Positions 8,250-17,110 of a stretch of 64,000 nt of DNA are shown in pieces (positions within the stretch are counted from its first letter, which is position 1; each line of letters begins with the position of its first letter). Source of the DNA: an uncultured Formosa sp. (GTDB lineage: Bacteria; Bacteroidota; Bacteroidia; Flavobacteriales; Flavobacteriaceae); the NCBI RefSeq assembly GCF_947500765.1, contig NZ_CANMTH010000006.1, positions 124,001 to 188,000 of the forward strand, in the 5' to 3' direction. The notes under the pieces were generated by a model that ran no database searches, had not been told where the DNA came from, and saw only the letters and a list, made by a program, of their open reading frames with translations. The translations under genes and the position numbers were made by a program.

Positions 8250-9425
8250 TTATAATTTCTTTCTTCTCTTTTTTTCAATACTTAGTAAATTCAACTCTCT
8301 ACCGGTTTGTCCTGCTACAGACGTATTTTCTTCTGCACGTCTAATTAAATACGGCATAACATCTTTAACAGGCCCAAAGGGTACATACTTAGCAACATTA
8401 TATCCTAAATGAGATAAATTAAAACTAATATGATCGCTCATTCCATATAACTGACCAAACCAAACACGTTTATCCGAATTAGCAATTCCTTTTTCCTTCA
8501 TAAGTTCCATAAGTAAATACGAACTATTTTCGTTGTGCGTACCATTAAAAAGAGACATTTCGTCTAAATGGTCTAACATATAGGTAACGGCTGCATTAAA
8601 ATTTTGGTCTGTAGCTTGTTTACTTTCACAAATAGGTGTTGGATAGCCTAATTTTTCTGCACGTTCATTTTCCTTCTCCATATATGCACCACGTACCAAC
8701 TTATATCCTAAATAAAAACCTTCTGCTTTCGCAATTGCATGTTGTTCTTTTAAAAAATTTAAACGATCGTGACGATACATTTGCAAGGTATTAAATACAA
8801 CTGGTTTCTCTGTATTGTATTTACGCATTAAATCTGTTATCAGATTATCTGCTGCATTTTGCATCCAACTTTCTTCAGCATCAATCAATAAAGAAACATC
8901 TCTATTTTTTGCCGCTTTACAAACAGTTTCAAAACGATTTTTAACCCGACCCCATTCTTCAGCCTCTTTAGCATTCAGTGTTGTACCATTTCCCATTTTC
9001 TCAAATAAAGAAATACGTCCAAAACCTGAAGGTTTGAATACAGCTATTGGAATTGACTTACGTTCTTCGGCAAAATTTATAATTTTTAATGTAATTCTTA
9101 AAGCAGCATCAAACTCAGTTTCATTTTCTTTCCCTTCTACAGAATAATCTAAAACAGAGCTTACTCCCTTTTCATACATTTTATCTATAACAGGTAAACA
9201 ATTTTCTTCGTTAACACCACCACAAAAATGATCGAAAACTGTTGCCCTAATAAGCCCCTCTACAGGTAATTTTGCTTTAATCGCAAAATTTGTGGCAGCA
9301 GTTCCAATACGAACCAATGGTTCTATTGAAATCATTTTGAAAAGAAAATATGCCCTTTCCAATTCGGAATCACTTTTTAACGCAAAAGCAATTTCAGTAT
9401 TATTGAAAATTGTATTCTGAATCAT
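8250..9425 (-). CDS. Proline dehydrogenase (FAD-dependent)
   Basis: This enzyme oxidises proline to pyrroline-5-carboxylate, passing electrons to the quinone pool, the first step of proline use as carbon and nitrogen source. It has 391 residues and is a stand-alone PRODH, not the PutA fusion. The TIM-barrel signatures are visible: DYSVEGKE, a LIDAEESW strand, KLVRGAYMEKE (about residue 240) and the C-terminal PYLIRRAEENTSV segment that binds proline's carboxylate. No P5C dehydrogenase is adjacent. It faces aroB divergently with 95 bp between the starts. Confidence 0.94.
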   Translation of the reverse strand: MIQNTIFNNTEIAFALKSDSELERAYFLFKMISIEPLVRIGTAATNFAIKAKLPVEGLIRATVFDHFCGGVNEENCLPVIDKMYEKGVSSVLDYSVEGKENETEFDAALRITLKIINFAEERKSIPIAVFKPSGFGRISLFEKMGNGTTLNAKEAEEWGRVKNRFETVCKAAKNRDVSLLIDAEESWMQNAADNLITDLMRKYNTEKPVVFNTLQMYRHDRLNFLKEQHAIAKAEGFYLGYKLVRGAYMEKENERAEKLGYPTPICESKQATDQNFNAAVTYMLDHLDEMSLFNGTHNENSSYLLMELMKEKGIANSDKRVWFGQLYGMSDHISFNLSHLGYNVAKYVPFGPVKDVMPYLIRRAEENTSVAGQTGRELNLLSIEKKRRKKL

Positions 9426-9520
9426 TAATTAAAAATCTTTTTTGTAAATATAATGAAGCCAGACTTACTTTTTTGCAAAAAACTCCTTATTTTCACAGCT
9501 ATTTTTTTACTCCTATTCTT

Positions 9521-10594
9521 ATGAAAACAATAGATACAGACACTTACAGAATTCACTTTAATTTAAGTGCTTACAACCAAATAAACAAACACATTGAAGA
9601 TACAAACCCTTCAAACATATTTGTTTTAGTTGATCAAAACACTCATGAACTTTGCTTACCGCATTTATTAGCAGAAATTAGCACAACAAAAACCATTGAA
9701 ATTATTGAAATTGAAGCTGGTGAAATTAATAAAACTATAGAAACCTGTGTGGGTGTTTGGAATGTACTTTCTGAACTTGGCGCAGATAGAAAAAGTCTCG
9801 TTATTAATCTTGGTGGTGGTGTTATCACAGATTTAGGAGGATTTGTTGCCTCAACATTTAAGCGTGGTATCTCGTTTATTAACATACCTACTACCCTATT
9901 ATCTATGGTAGACGCCTCTGTTGGAGGAAAAACAGGTGTAGACTTAGGATCTTTAAAAAATCAAATAGGTGTTATAAATACACCTGAAATGGTGATTATT
10001 GATACCACATACTTAAAAACGTTACCACAAAACGAAATGCGTTCTGGTTTAGCCGAAATGCTTAAACATGGTTTAATACAAGATAAAACGTATTGGAATA
10101 AATTTAAAGATTTGTCTGTATTGAATTTAGATCATTTAGATGAATTAATATACGAGTCTGTTTTAATAAAAAAACACGTTGTAGACATAGATCCTAGAGA
10201 AAACGGACTAAGAAAGACCCTTAATTACGGACACACTATTGGACACGCAATAGAATCGTATTTTTTAAGCCATAACAACAGAACGAGCTTATTACACGGT
10301 GAAGCCGTTGCTATTGGAATGATTTTAGCATCTTACATCTCAACAAAACTTACTGGATTGAGCGAGACCGAAAACACAGAAATAAAAAATATTATTCTTG
10401 GTATTTATGACTTTGTAGCCATAGATAAAGATGATTACGAACCTATAATAGAACTCTTAAAGTACGATAAGAAAAACTCTCATGGTAACATTAATTTTGT
10501 ACTATTAAACGCCATAGGAGAAACAGAAATAGATTGTTTAGTCCCTAATGATCTTATTATTGAAGCGTTAAATTTTTACAACGATTCGTATTAA
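9521..10594 (+). CDS. aroB: 3-dehydroquinate synthase AroB
   Basis: AroB is the second enzyme of the shikimate pathway (DAHP to 3-dehydroquinate; NAD and a divalent metal). The protein has 357 residues. Signatures: GGGVITDLGGFVAS for NAD binding, IPTTLLSMVDASVGGKTGVD in the active site, and the metal ligands around LAEMLKHG (Glu) and LNYGHTIGHAIE (His). I start it at ATG 9521; an in-frame upstream ATG at 9410 would overlap the divergent proline dehydrogenase gene and add 37 residues unlike AroB. A small unknown gene follows after 79 bp. Confidence 0.96.
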   Translation: MKTIDTDTYRIHFNLSAYNQINKHIEDTNPSNIFVLVDQNTHELCLPHLLAEISTTKTIEIIEIEAGEINKTIETCVGVWNVLSELGADRKSLVINLGGGVITDLGGFVASTFKRGISFINIPTTLLSMVDASVGGKTGVDLGSLKNQIGVINTPEMVIIDTTYLKTLPQNEMRSGLAEMLKHGLIQDKTYWNKFKDLSVLNLDHLDELIYESVLIKKHVVDIDPRENGLRKTLNYGHTIGHAIESYFLSHNNRTSLLHGEAVAIGMILASYISTKLTGLSETENTEIKNIILGIYDFVAIDKDDYEPIIELLKYDKKNSHGNINFVLLNAIGETEIDCLVPNDLIIEALNFYNDSY

Positions 10595-10673
10595 ATCAAA
10601 ATAATTTGTAAATTTAGTTTCCCTATAAAAGCGATATTTAACAATACTATTAAACATCTAAACCATTTTTAAG

Positions 10674-10997
10674 ATGAAAAAAGTTATTGTTGATTACAAA
10701 AAACTCACCCCTGAGATTCTAACAGAATTAACAGAGAAGTTTCCTGATGGATATGCTGATCGAGATATCATAAAATTTGATAATCACCAGAATGAAACTA
10801 TTGAAGCTGTAGAAATTAAAACGAATAACATCACTTATCTGGTAAAAGTGAGCTGTAAATTACATTATACAATGTCTAATTTTGACGATATTGATGATTT
10901 AGAGATAAATAGTTTAGGACATATCGTGATGGATTTTCCAGACAAACTTACCCCAACCTTTGATGAAGATTCGATACTTACAAACGAAGAAGAATAA
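10674..10997 (+). CDS. Small acidic protein of unknown function
   Basis: A 107-residue soluble protein, strongly acidic at the C-terminus (DEDSILTNEEE), with no signal peptide or membrane segment. The composition and alternating pattern suggest a small alpha/beta fold. It lies downstream of aroB in the same direction, with a terminator directly after it. No family recognised. Confidence 0.75.
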   Translation: MKKVIVDYKKLTPEILTELTEKFPDGYADRDIIKFDNHQNETIEAVEIKTNNITYLVKVSCKLHYTMSNFDDIDDLEINSLGHIVMDFPDKLTPTFDEDSILTNEEE

Positions 10998-10998
10998 A

Positions 10999-11034
10999 AA
11001 AAGAGCCGAATAAAATATTATTCGGCTCTTTTAA
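10999..11034. terminator. Bidirectional intrinsic terminator
   Basis: Stem AAGAGCCGAATAA / TTATTCGGCTCTT (arms about 11001-11013 and 11018-11030) followed by T-run, between the converging small acidic gene and the Lrp gene. Confidence 0.9.
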
Positions 11035-11057
11035 TTACACTTATTAAATACTTAATA

Positions 11058-11537
11058 CTATAGTTCTTTAAAGATGTAATGCATTAAACGTTTTTTGTCG
11101 TTTATGCTCTCTTCTAAAGAAATCATTGTTTCAGTTCTATATACACCTTCTATATCATCTATCATAAAGATAACATCTTTTGCATGAGCTGTATTTCTAG
11201 CTCTAATTTTACAGAAAATATTAAATTTGCCAGTTGTAATATGGGCAACTGTAACAAAAGGTAATTCGTTTATACGCTCTAAAACAAATTTAGTTTGAGA
11301 TGTATTGTTTAAATACACACCTATATATGCAATAAAAGAATATCCTAATTTTTTATAATCTAAAGTTAAAGAAGAACCTTTAATTATCCCAGCATCTTCC
11401 ATTTTCTTAACTCTAACATGTACAGTACCAGCAGAAATTAATAATTTCTTTGCGATATCTGTAAATGGGACTCTTGTATTGTCTATTAACATATCAAGAA
11501 TTTGGTGGTCTATTTCATCTAATTTAAATTTTGCCAT
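11058..11537 (-). CDS. Lrp/AsnC-family transcriptional regulator
   Basis: A 159-residue regulator. The N-terminal winged helix-turn-helix (about residues 5-60) has the recognition region TDIAKKLLISAGTVHVRVKKM. The C-terminal RAM domain (about 70-150) would bind an amino acid ligand and build octamers. Such proteins sense amino acid supply; the ligand cannot be deduced. An 18-bp inverted repeat just upstream of its own promoter box (11569-11586) suggests autoregulation. It sits next to a peptidase gene in the same direction. Confidence 0.93.
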   Translation of the reverse strand: MAKFKLDEIDHQILDMLIDNTRVPFTDIAKKLLISAGTVHVRVKKMEDAGIIKGSSLTLDYKKLGYSFIAYIGVYLNNTSQTKFVLERINELPFVTVAHITTGKFNIFCKIRARNTAHAKDVIFMIDDIEGVYRTETMISLEESINDKKRLMHYIFKEL

Positions 11538-11561
11538 ATCTGTACTTTTTGTTCTTTACAG

Positions 11562-11586
11562 CAAAAATAATACATTTTTATGTATT
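11562..11586 (-). promoter_or_regulatory. Lrp gene promoter box with adjoining inverted repeat
   Basis: On the minus strand a TATTTTTG box (11569-11562) fits the Bacteroidota -7 consensus TAnnTTTG. Adjoining it upstream is AATACAT-N4-ATGTATT (11569-11586), a perfect 7-bp inverted repeat in the size range of Lrp sites. I infer an autoregulatory operator. Confidence 0.5.
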
Positions 11587-11610
11587 AATCTTACCAAATT
11601 ATTAAGGTTT

Positions 11611-12765
11611 TCACAATTTTAATAAATTTTTGTCACCACCTATAGTCACGAAATCGTTTTCGACTCCCTCTTTCACTACTGTTCCATCAACACCTAACAC
11701 CCTCATTTTATTAGCGTTAATCTCTCTATGACCATAAAAACCAGATAGAATTGCGACACTCTCAATCTTTGAGAAAAATTCAATTTTTTTGTTAATTAAT
11801 TTTTCAACAAATAGTATTCCTATGTCAGAAATCTTAGGATTATTAGATGTACCTACATTAGCATCCCTAATAATTATATCGTAAAAACACTTATCGTTTT
11901 CCGGAATCTTAAAATAATCTTCATATAGATCGCCTGTAACCTCTTGTTTAACTATATAATTAAAAGCAGAGATGTATGCACAAAAAATATAAAAACGCGT
12001 TACATCTCTATCATAATCATCCTTAAAATGACCTGCTTCAAATAGTATAGTAGGTATATTTAATGACTGAAAGCAATCTCCAACGCAATTAATATTAAAA
12101 GAATCATCGTAACGCCCTACATGTCCTGGAATTAACTCTTGAAGTGTAGCGTTCATTTGAGCTATAATATCCATTCCTATCTTTCTTGAGTCTGTAACTA
12201 CCCTATCCTTGTCTTGTGCAGGAGATAAGAAAGATACTGTTGCTGTTTTATCTGTAGTTCCTGCACTAAAAATTGTACGTTGTCCATGTAAATTAAAACA
12301 ATAATGAGGTTTAAAGGTATTACAAGCTTCTCTTAATACCTTACTTTCTGGCTGTGATAAGGTTTGTGCATCTCTATTTAAATCGACATCTACAGCATTT
12401 AGCCTTGTATAAGCTTCAGCACCATCTGGATTTAATATTGGAATAATATATAAAGTACACGCTTCCTTAATAAACCCTAGCGCATTATTTGGATGCTTAA
12501 GAGCATTAATAAAGTCGAAAAGAGCTTTTGTTGTTGTCGATTCGTTTCCGTGCATTTGAGACCATAACAATAACCGCTTTTTACCCGTACCAACTTTAAT
12601 TCCAGAAATGGGTTTTCCTAAAACAGACGTTCCTATTTCAGAAACTTCGAAACTAGAATCTAGCTTTTCTAAAAGTGGTTTAATATGAGAATTGGTAATA
12701 TAACGGCTGTTTAAATGTTGCTCTTTATTAGTCTCGTAAAGACTTGTAATATCTGTAATATTCAT
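11611..12765 (-). CDS. M14-family zinc carboxypeptidase
   Basis: A metallopeptidase of the carboxypeptidase A superfamily, about 384 residues with the start at ATG 12765. The zinc ligands are His72 and Glu75 (SQMHGNES) and a later His in CFNLHGQRT; the catalytic Glu is in LFEAGHFKDD. There is no signal peptide, so it would act on peptides or a modified amino acid in the cytoplasm. The ATG at 12786 would add seven residues but lies inside the probable -7 promoter box, which is why I prefer 12765. It faces the XRE regulator gene divergently and shares a repeated TTACA-N2-TGTAA site with it. Confidence 0.88.
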   Translation of the reverse strand: MNITDITSLYETNKEQHLNSRYITNSHIKPLLEKLDSSFEVSEIGTSVLGKPISGIKVGTGKKRLLLWSQMHGNESTTTKALFDFINALKHPNNALGFIKEACTLYIIPILNPDGAEAYTRLNAVDVDLNRDAQTLSQPESKVLREACNTFKPHYCFNLHGQRTIFSAGTTDKTATVSFLSPAQDKDRVVTDSRKIGMDIIAQMNATLQELIPGHVGRYDDSFNINCVGDCFQSLNIPTILFEAGHFKDDYDRDVTRFYIFCAYISAFNYIVKQEVTGDLYEDYFKIPENDKCFYDIIIRDANVGTSNNPKISDIGILFVEKLINKKIEFFSKIESVAILSGFYGHREINANKMRVLGVDGTVVKEGVENDFVTIGGDKNLLKL

Positions 12766-12782
12766 AAGGTTTTTATCAGTAC

Positions 12783-12820
12783 ACAAATGTAAACAAATAT
12801 ATATTTACAAATGTAAACAA
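12783..12820. promoter_or_regulatory. Two 14-bp direct repeats forming operator/promoter of the M14 peptidase gene
   Basis: ACAAATGTAAACAA occurs at 12783-12796 and again at 12807-12820, start to start 24 bp. Read on the minus strand each contains TACATTTG, a match to the -7 consensus TAnnTTTG; the TTTG of the upstream copy is close to -33 distance for the downstream one. The second copy is also part of the inverted repeat TTTACA-AA-TGTAAA (12804-12817). The same core occurs at the XRE gene promoter. Confidence 0.55.
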
Positions 12821-13007
12821 GTTTTCAAGTCAAAGTTGTATACAATTATATACATTCTAGATAGGTCTTTTATACAAAAAAGAAGTCGGGTTTAAGTTTT
12901 ATTTCAATTAACCAAAAACAATGTTTAATTATATCAATATCAGTATAATAAACCGTATTATATAAAGCGACAATATACTATTAATTAACAAAATAACACA
13001 CCTAATG

Positions 13008-13040
13008 TTGACGATGTTATTCTTTTTGTTACATTTGTAA
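13008..13040 (+). promoter_or_regulatory. Promoter and probable operator of the XRE regulator gene
   Basis: TTG (13008-13010), 19 bp, then TACATTTG (13030-13037) matches the Bacteroidota -33/-7 promoter well. The -7 box lies inside the inverted repeat TTACA-TT-TGTAA (13029-13040), the same palindrome as at 12804-12817. Binding there would block RNA polymerase, as in XRE autoregulation. Confidence 0.6.
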
Positions 13041-13068
13041 TCAGTTAACAACAACTAACGAGTTTACA

Positions 13069-13488
13069 ATGATAAACAGCGACGAGTTTACAAAACGATT
13101 ACAAAAAGTGATTGATTATTACGGAGAATCAGCTTCGTCTTTCTCTGAAAAAATTGGCGTACAACGCTCTTCTATCTCTCACATATTATCGGGCAGAAAC
13201 AAACCCAGTTTAGATTTTGTGATGAAGATTCTAACAACCTACCCTGAGGTAGAATTATATTGGCTATTAAATGGCAAAGGTTCTTTTCCTACAGAATCAA
13301 AAACAGTAAACACCCCCGATTTATTTACCAATGAAGCACCTCCAAAAACCGAAACAAAAAAAACAACCACACCCCCAATCCATGACATTCCGAATGAGGT
13401 GTTTAAAACAGATGCTTCAAAACAAATTGAACGTATTGTTATTTTTTATACCGATGGAAGTTTTAAAAACTTTGAGAACTCCATTTAA
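13069..13488 (+). CDS. XRE-family helix-turn-helix regulator
   Basis: A 139-residue protein with a Cro/CI-type helix-turn-helix at about residues 8-63; the recognition part is SFSEKIGVQRSSISHILSG. A Pro/Thr/Lys-rich linker (about 85-110) leads to a short C-terminal piece ending in FYTDGSFKNFENSI. No peptidase or toxin domain is present. Its promoter box is covered by a palindrome that also occurs upstream of the divergent M14 peptidase gene, so it may control both (inference). Confidence 0.88.
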   Translation: MINSDEFTKRLQKVIDYYGESASSFSEKIGVQRSSISHILSGRNKPSLDFVMKILTTYPEVELYWLLNGKGSFPTESKTVNTPDLFTNEAPPKTETKKTTTPPIHDIPNEVFKTDASKQIERIVIFYTDGSFKNFENSI

Positions 13489-13519
13489 CTTCACTATTTT
13501 TGCTAAAAAACAAAACCCC

Positions 13520-13891
13520 ATGAAACCATTTCTCTTGTTCGTTTTTACTTTATGCATGGTTAGCTGCTACAATGCTGAAAGAAATTGTAGCGATTTTAAA
13601 ACTGGACATTTTTATAGTGAAATTATTATAGACGGAAAACCTTTTAAATCGGAGTTTAACAGAACAGATCATCTGCAAATAGAAACATACCAAGGTAAAG
13701 TAGACTCTTCTGAAGTAAGATGGATTAACGACTGTGAAGTAGTGTTTAAAACTATAAACCCTAAAAATAGAATTGAAAGAAAAGATATTCATTTAAAAAT
13801 CTTAACAACTACAGATTCTTCATATACATTTGAATATTCTTATGTTGGCGAAGACTTAAAGCAAAAAGGTATCGCTAAACGCGCTAAATAA
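13520..13891 (+). CDS. Small lipoprotein of unknown function
   Basis: A protein of 123 residues starting MKPFLLFVFTLCMVSC; the Cys at residue 16 is the probable lipidated residue, so the mature protein should be membrane-attached in the envelope. The mature part has the conserved-looking CSDFKTGHFYSE segment and a beta-rich pattern. The in-frame ATG at 13331 lies inside the XRE gene and gives a basic low-complexity extension, so I reject it. From memory, proteins of this type are sometimes labelled 'DNA topoisomerase IV' in databases; nothing in this sequence supports that, and the label probably comes from the neighbouring parC. Confidence 0.78.
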   Translation: MKPFLLFVFTLCMVSCYNAERNCSDFKTGHFYSEIIIDGKPFKSEFNRTDHLQIETYQGKVDSSEVRWINDCEVVFKTINPKNRIERKDIHLKILTTTDSSYTFEYSYVGEDLKQKGIAKRAK

Positions 13892-13985
13892 GCACACTTA
13901 ACACACTATTATTAAAATCATGTGTATTTTACCATAACCATGTTCCAAAAGACGGGAAATCGACTTAAAACAGTTTAAATAAAAA

Positions 13986-14025
13986 AAAACACCCTACAAA
14001 CAAATGTCTGTAGGGTGTTTTTTTT
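13986..14025. terminator. Bidirectional intrinsic terminator
   Basis: Stem ACACCCTACA (13989-13998) / TGTAGGGTGT (14009-14018) flanked by an A-run and a T-run, between the converging lipoprotein gene and parC. Confidence 0.92.
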
Positions 14026-14043
14026 GATCTTATACTCTAAATA

Positions 14044-16632
14044 CTAGAACAATGTTGGTTCAGAATCATCGCTTAAATCTTCACTCATATCTGTATCATT
14101 CTCCTCTTCATTATTTTCCTCTTCAACCTCATAAGGTAACGATTCTAATAAATTAATCTGTTTTACTTTATCCGTAGTTAACTGATTTCCTAATGCCTTA
14201 ATACCTTTTACTGAAATAAACTCTTCAAGATTAAGTGACTGATTTTCTTTCTGATCTTTGCCTCGTTCTTTACCAAAAACAATCTCTGCTATAGGCAACC
14301 AATCTGTAGACACAATCTCTAAACGAGATTTCTCATGCTCAGAAATAAACACCTCTTCTTTATTTTCATTTTCAATTACAAAACGTTTTACATAATACCG
14401 TTCTTTTTCTCCTTCATAATAAATTACCGAAATTGGCTTATTGGGGATCCATTTTTCAAGCACTATCATATCATTATCAAAATGCGACGTTAACTCTGGT
14501 AGAATTGTTTTAACTAAACCAGACTGCGTAATAATTAATAAACGATCTTCCCCTCTAAATTCACCTAACAAATCACCGCGCCCATCAACATTTAAACGCT
14601 GAACCGTATCGTCGAACCAAATTTTACGTGGTTTTAATGTCGACACCCCTTTTTCTTTAAGCTCTATTTTCTTTATCGGGAATTTACTTACTAAATTCCC
14701 TTTAGAAGCTCTTCCTTTTATTAAGATATCTGAAAAATCTAAATCCCATTTCAATTTTTTAATACTACCAACCTGGCGCAATAAAATAGTTACAACTTCG
14801 GCTTCTCCATTTGGATTTGCCGTAAAATACAAACCAGTAGAACCTTTAGTTCCCATAGTTAAATCGTATTCCTTATCCCTAGTAATTGCAGTAACAGCAA
14901 AACGCTTAACATAAGTAGGCCCTTTACTTCCGTCTCGATAAATCATGTTATAAATAGTTCGCTTATCTTTTTTCTTAAAAACAGCAACGTGAATGATATC
15001 TTTACCCACAAAGGTTTTCGTATCGACTTTTGTAACCATCATTTTACCTTCCTTGGTAAACACAATAATATCATCAATATCACTACAATCCCCTACATAC
15101 TCATCTCGTTTTAAAGCTGTACCAACAAACCCTTCTACACGATTTACATATAATTTTGTATTTCTTATAATTACCTTAGTCGCGTCTACATCGTCAAAAA
15201 TTCTGATTTCAGTTTTACGCTCACGACCTTCACCATATTCTTTTTTCAATCTAACAAAAAACGCTATAGCATAATCTATTAGGTTCGCTAAGTGATGTTT
15301 TACTTCAGCTATTTGATCTTCTAAAGCATCAATTTTTTGTTGTGCTTTATCGATATCAAATTTAGAAATACGTTTTATTCGAATCTCTGTTAACCTTACT
15401 ATATCATCTTCAACAACAGGTCTTTTTAAATGCTTTGTAAAAGGTTCTAAACCTTTATCGATTGCTTCAATTACACCTTGCCAAGTTTCTTCTTCTTCAA
15501 TATCGCGATAAATTCTATTTTCAATAAAAATACGCTCAAGAGACGCAAAGTGCCACAACTCTTCAAATTCACCTAATTTAATCTCTAATTCACTTTTTAA
15601 AAGCTGAACCGTATTATCTGTAGAGCGACGAAGCATTTCTGAAACCCCTACAAATAAAGGCTTGTTATCTTCAATAACACACCCTAAGGGCGAAATAGAA
15701 CTTTCACAACTTGTAAAAGCATATAATGCATCAATAGTTTTATCTGGAGAAATACCTGCTGGCAGATGCACTAAAATCTCGACATGCGCAGCTGTATTGT
15801 CTTCTATTTTTTTAATCTTTATTTTTCCTTTATCATTGGCTTTAAGAATGGAATCTATAAGCGTAGATGTGTTTGTACCGAAAGGAATTTCGGTAATCAC
15901 CAACGTATTCTTGTCTAGTTGTGAAATTTTTGCACGTACACGTACACGACCACCACGTAACCCGTCATTATAATTTGTAAAATCTGCTATTCCTGCTGTT
16001 GGAAAATCTGGTAAAATTGTAAAACGTTTTCCGTTTAAATGCTTTACAGATGCATCTATTAACTCTATAAAGTTGTGTGGTAAAATTTTAGTCGATAATC
16101 CTACAGCAATTCCTTCTCCACCTTGAGCTAACAATAACGGAAACATTACAGGTAAATTTACCGGCTCTTTTCTTCTGCCATCATAAGATGCTTGCCATTC
16201 TGTAATTTTTGGATTATAAACAACATCTAAAGCAAATTTAGACAAACGCGCTTCGATATAACGCGATGCGGCAGCACTATCACCGGTTAAGATATTCCCC
16301 CAGTTTCCCTGCGTATCGATTAACAAATCTTTCTGCCCGATTTGCACCATTGCATCTGCAATACTAGCATCTCCGTGTGGGTGATACTGCATGGTATGCC
16401 CAACTATATTTGCAACTTTATTGTAACGACCATCATCCAAGTCTTTCATAGAATGCATGATCCTACGCTGGACTGGCTTAAAACCATCTTCTATTGCAGG
16501 TACTGCACGTTCTAAAATAACATAAGATGCATAATCTAAAAACCAATCTTTATACATTCCGGTTACCTTAGTAATCGTTTCTTGTTCTTCCGGAAGATTA
16601 GTATTTAATTCGTCGTTATCACTTTCAATCAT
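14044..16632 (-). CDS. parC: DNA topoisomerase IV subunit A (ParC type)
   Basis: An 862-residue type IIA topoisomerase breakage-reunion subunit. Arg/Gln motif FKPVQRRIMHSM at 51-62, catalytic Tyr125 in AASRYIEARLS, and a C-terminal beta-pinwheel region from about 500. No intact GyrA box (QRRGGKG) is visible; the nearest is the degenerate GRASKGN, which fits a decatenating ParC rather than gyrase. The quinolone-determining segment reads HPHGDASIADAM, with Ala89 where E. coli GyrA has Ser83 and ParC Ser80. The C-terminus is an acidic tail. It is the last gene of a parE - membrane protein - parC operon and overlaps the middle gene by 8 bases. Confidence 0.93.
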   Translation of the reverse strand: MIESDNDELNTNLPEEQETITKVTGMYKDWFLDYASYVILERAVPAIEDGFKPVQRRIMHSMKDLDDGRYNKVANIVGHTMQYHPHGDASIADAMVQIGQKDLLIDTQGNWGNILTGDSAAASRYIEARLSKFALDVVYNPKITEWQASYDGRRKEPVNLPVMFPLLLAQGGEGIAVGLSTKILPHNFIELIDASVKHLNGKRFTILPDFPTAGIADFTNYNDGLRGGRVRVRAKISQLDKNTLVITEIPFGTNTSTLIDSILKANDKGKIKIKKIEDNTAAHVEILVHLPAGISPDKTIDALYAFTSCESSISPLGCVIEDNKPLFVGVSEMLRRSTDNTVQLLKSELEIKLGEFEELWHFASLERIFIENRIYRDIEEEETWQGVIEAIDKGLEPFTKHLKRPVVEDDIVRLTEIRIKRISKFDIDKAQQKIDALEDQIAEVKHHLANLIDYAIAFFVRLKKEYGEGRERKTEIRIFDDVDATKVIIRNTKLYVNRVEGFVGTALKRDEYVGDCSDIDDIIVFTKEGKMMVTKVDTKTFVGKDIIHVAVFKKKDKRTIYNMIYRDGSKGPTYVKRFAVTAITRDKEYDLTMGTKGSTGLYFTANPNGEAEVVTILLRQVGSIKKLKWDLDFSDILIKGRASKGNLVSKFPIKKIELKEKGVSTLKPRKIWFDDTVQRLNVDGRGDLLGEFRGEDRLLIITQSGLVKTILPELTSHFDNDMIVLEKWIPNKPISVIYYEGEKERYYVKRFVIENENKEEVFISEHEKSRLEIVSTDWLPIAEIVFGKERGKDQKENQSLNLEEFISVKGIKALGNQLTTDKVKQINLLESLPYEVEEENNEEENDTDMSEDLSDDSEPTLF

Positions 16633-17110
16633 TAATACTTACTCTTTTATTTGAAATATTATTTTTTACCATTTTACTTAAAGACTGTCCTATATATTTT
16701 CGCTTTCTACGCGTCACTAAAGTAACATTAAATCGTTCTTTAACAAAACCTCTATTATTACTTTTAATATGCAAGACTAAACATCTGTATATGAAGTAGT
16801 TTTTAAATTTAAAATTTACTAAATCTTCTTTATAAAACTCAACTTCATGAGCTCTATAATTAAACTTATCTGACAATAACAAACCTTTATTAGTTACCAC
16901 AACCTTAACTCCGTCGCTATCATATTCAAAATACTTAACTACTAGAAATACACTAATAAACATTATGAAAACAACTATAAACGATAGCCAAATATAATCT
17001 GTTAAATGACTAAATGCACTAAAAACTGTAGCCATAATTACAGCCAAAACAATTAACACAAAGTAAACTGAAATTATAATGTTTTTTACTTTTCCGTTAT
17101 CCGTTCTCAT
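16625..17110 (-). CDS. PH-domain-like membrane protein between parE and parC
   Basis: A 161-residue protein with two N-terminal membrane helices (about residues 9-31 and 38-60), followed by a beta-rich basic domain of about 95 residues ([22 protein letters not shown]...). The layout resembles bacterial PH-domain membrane proteins. The C-terminal 35 residues are very basic ([11 protein letters not shown]). Its start overlaps the parE stop by 14 bases and its stop overlaps the parC start by 8, so the three are translationally coupled. A role linking decatenation to the membrane is speculative; the coupling is what the sequence shows. Confidence 0.78.
   Translation of the reverse strand: MRTDNGKVKNIIISVYFVLIVLAVIMATVFSAFSHLTDYIWLSFIVVFIMFISVFLVVKYFEYDSDGVKVVVTNKGLLLSDKFNYRAHEVEFYKEDLVNFKFKNYFIYRCLVLHIKSNNRGFVKERFNVTLVTRRKRKYIGQSLSKMVKNNISNKRVSIND

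Noticed and set aside
12821..13007. Extra gene between the M14 peptidase and XRE genes
   Set aside because: Only short frames, very AT-rich; best read as a divergent promoter region.
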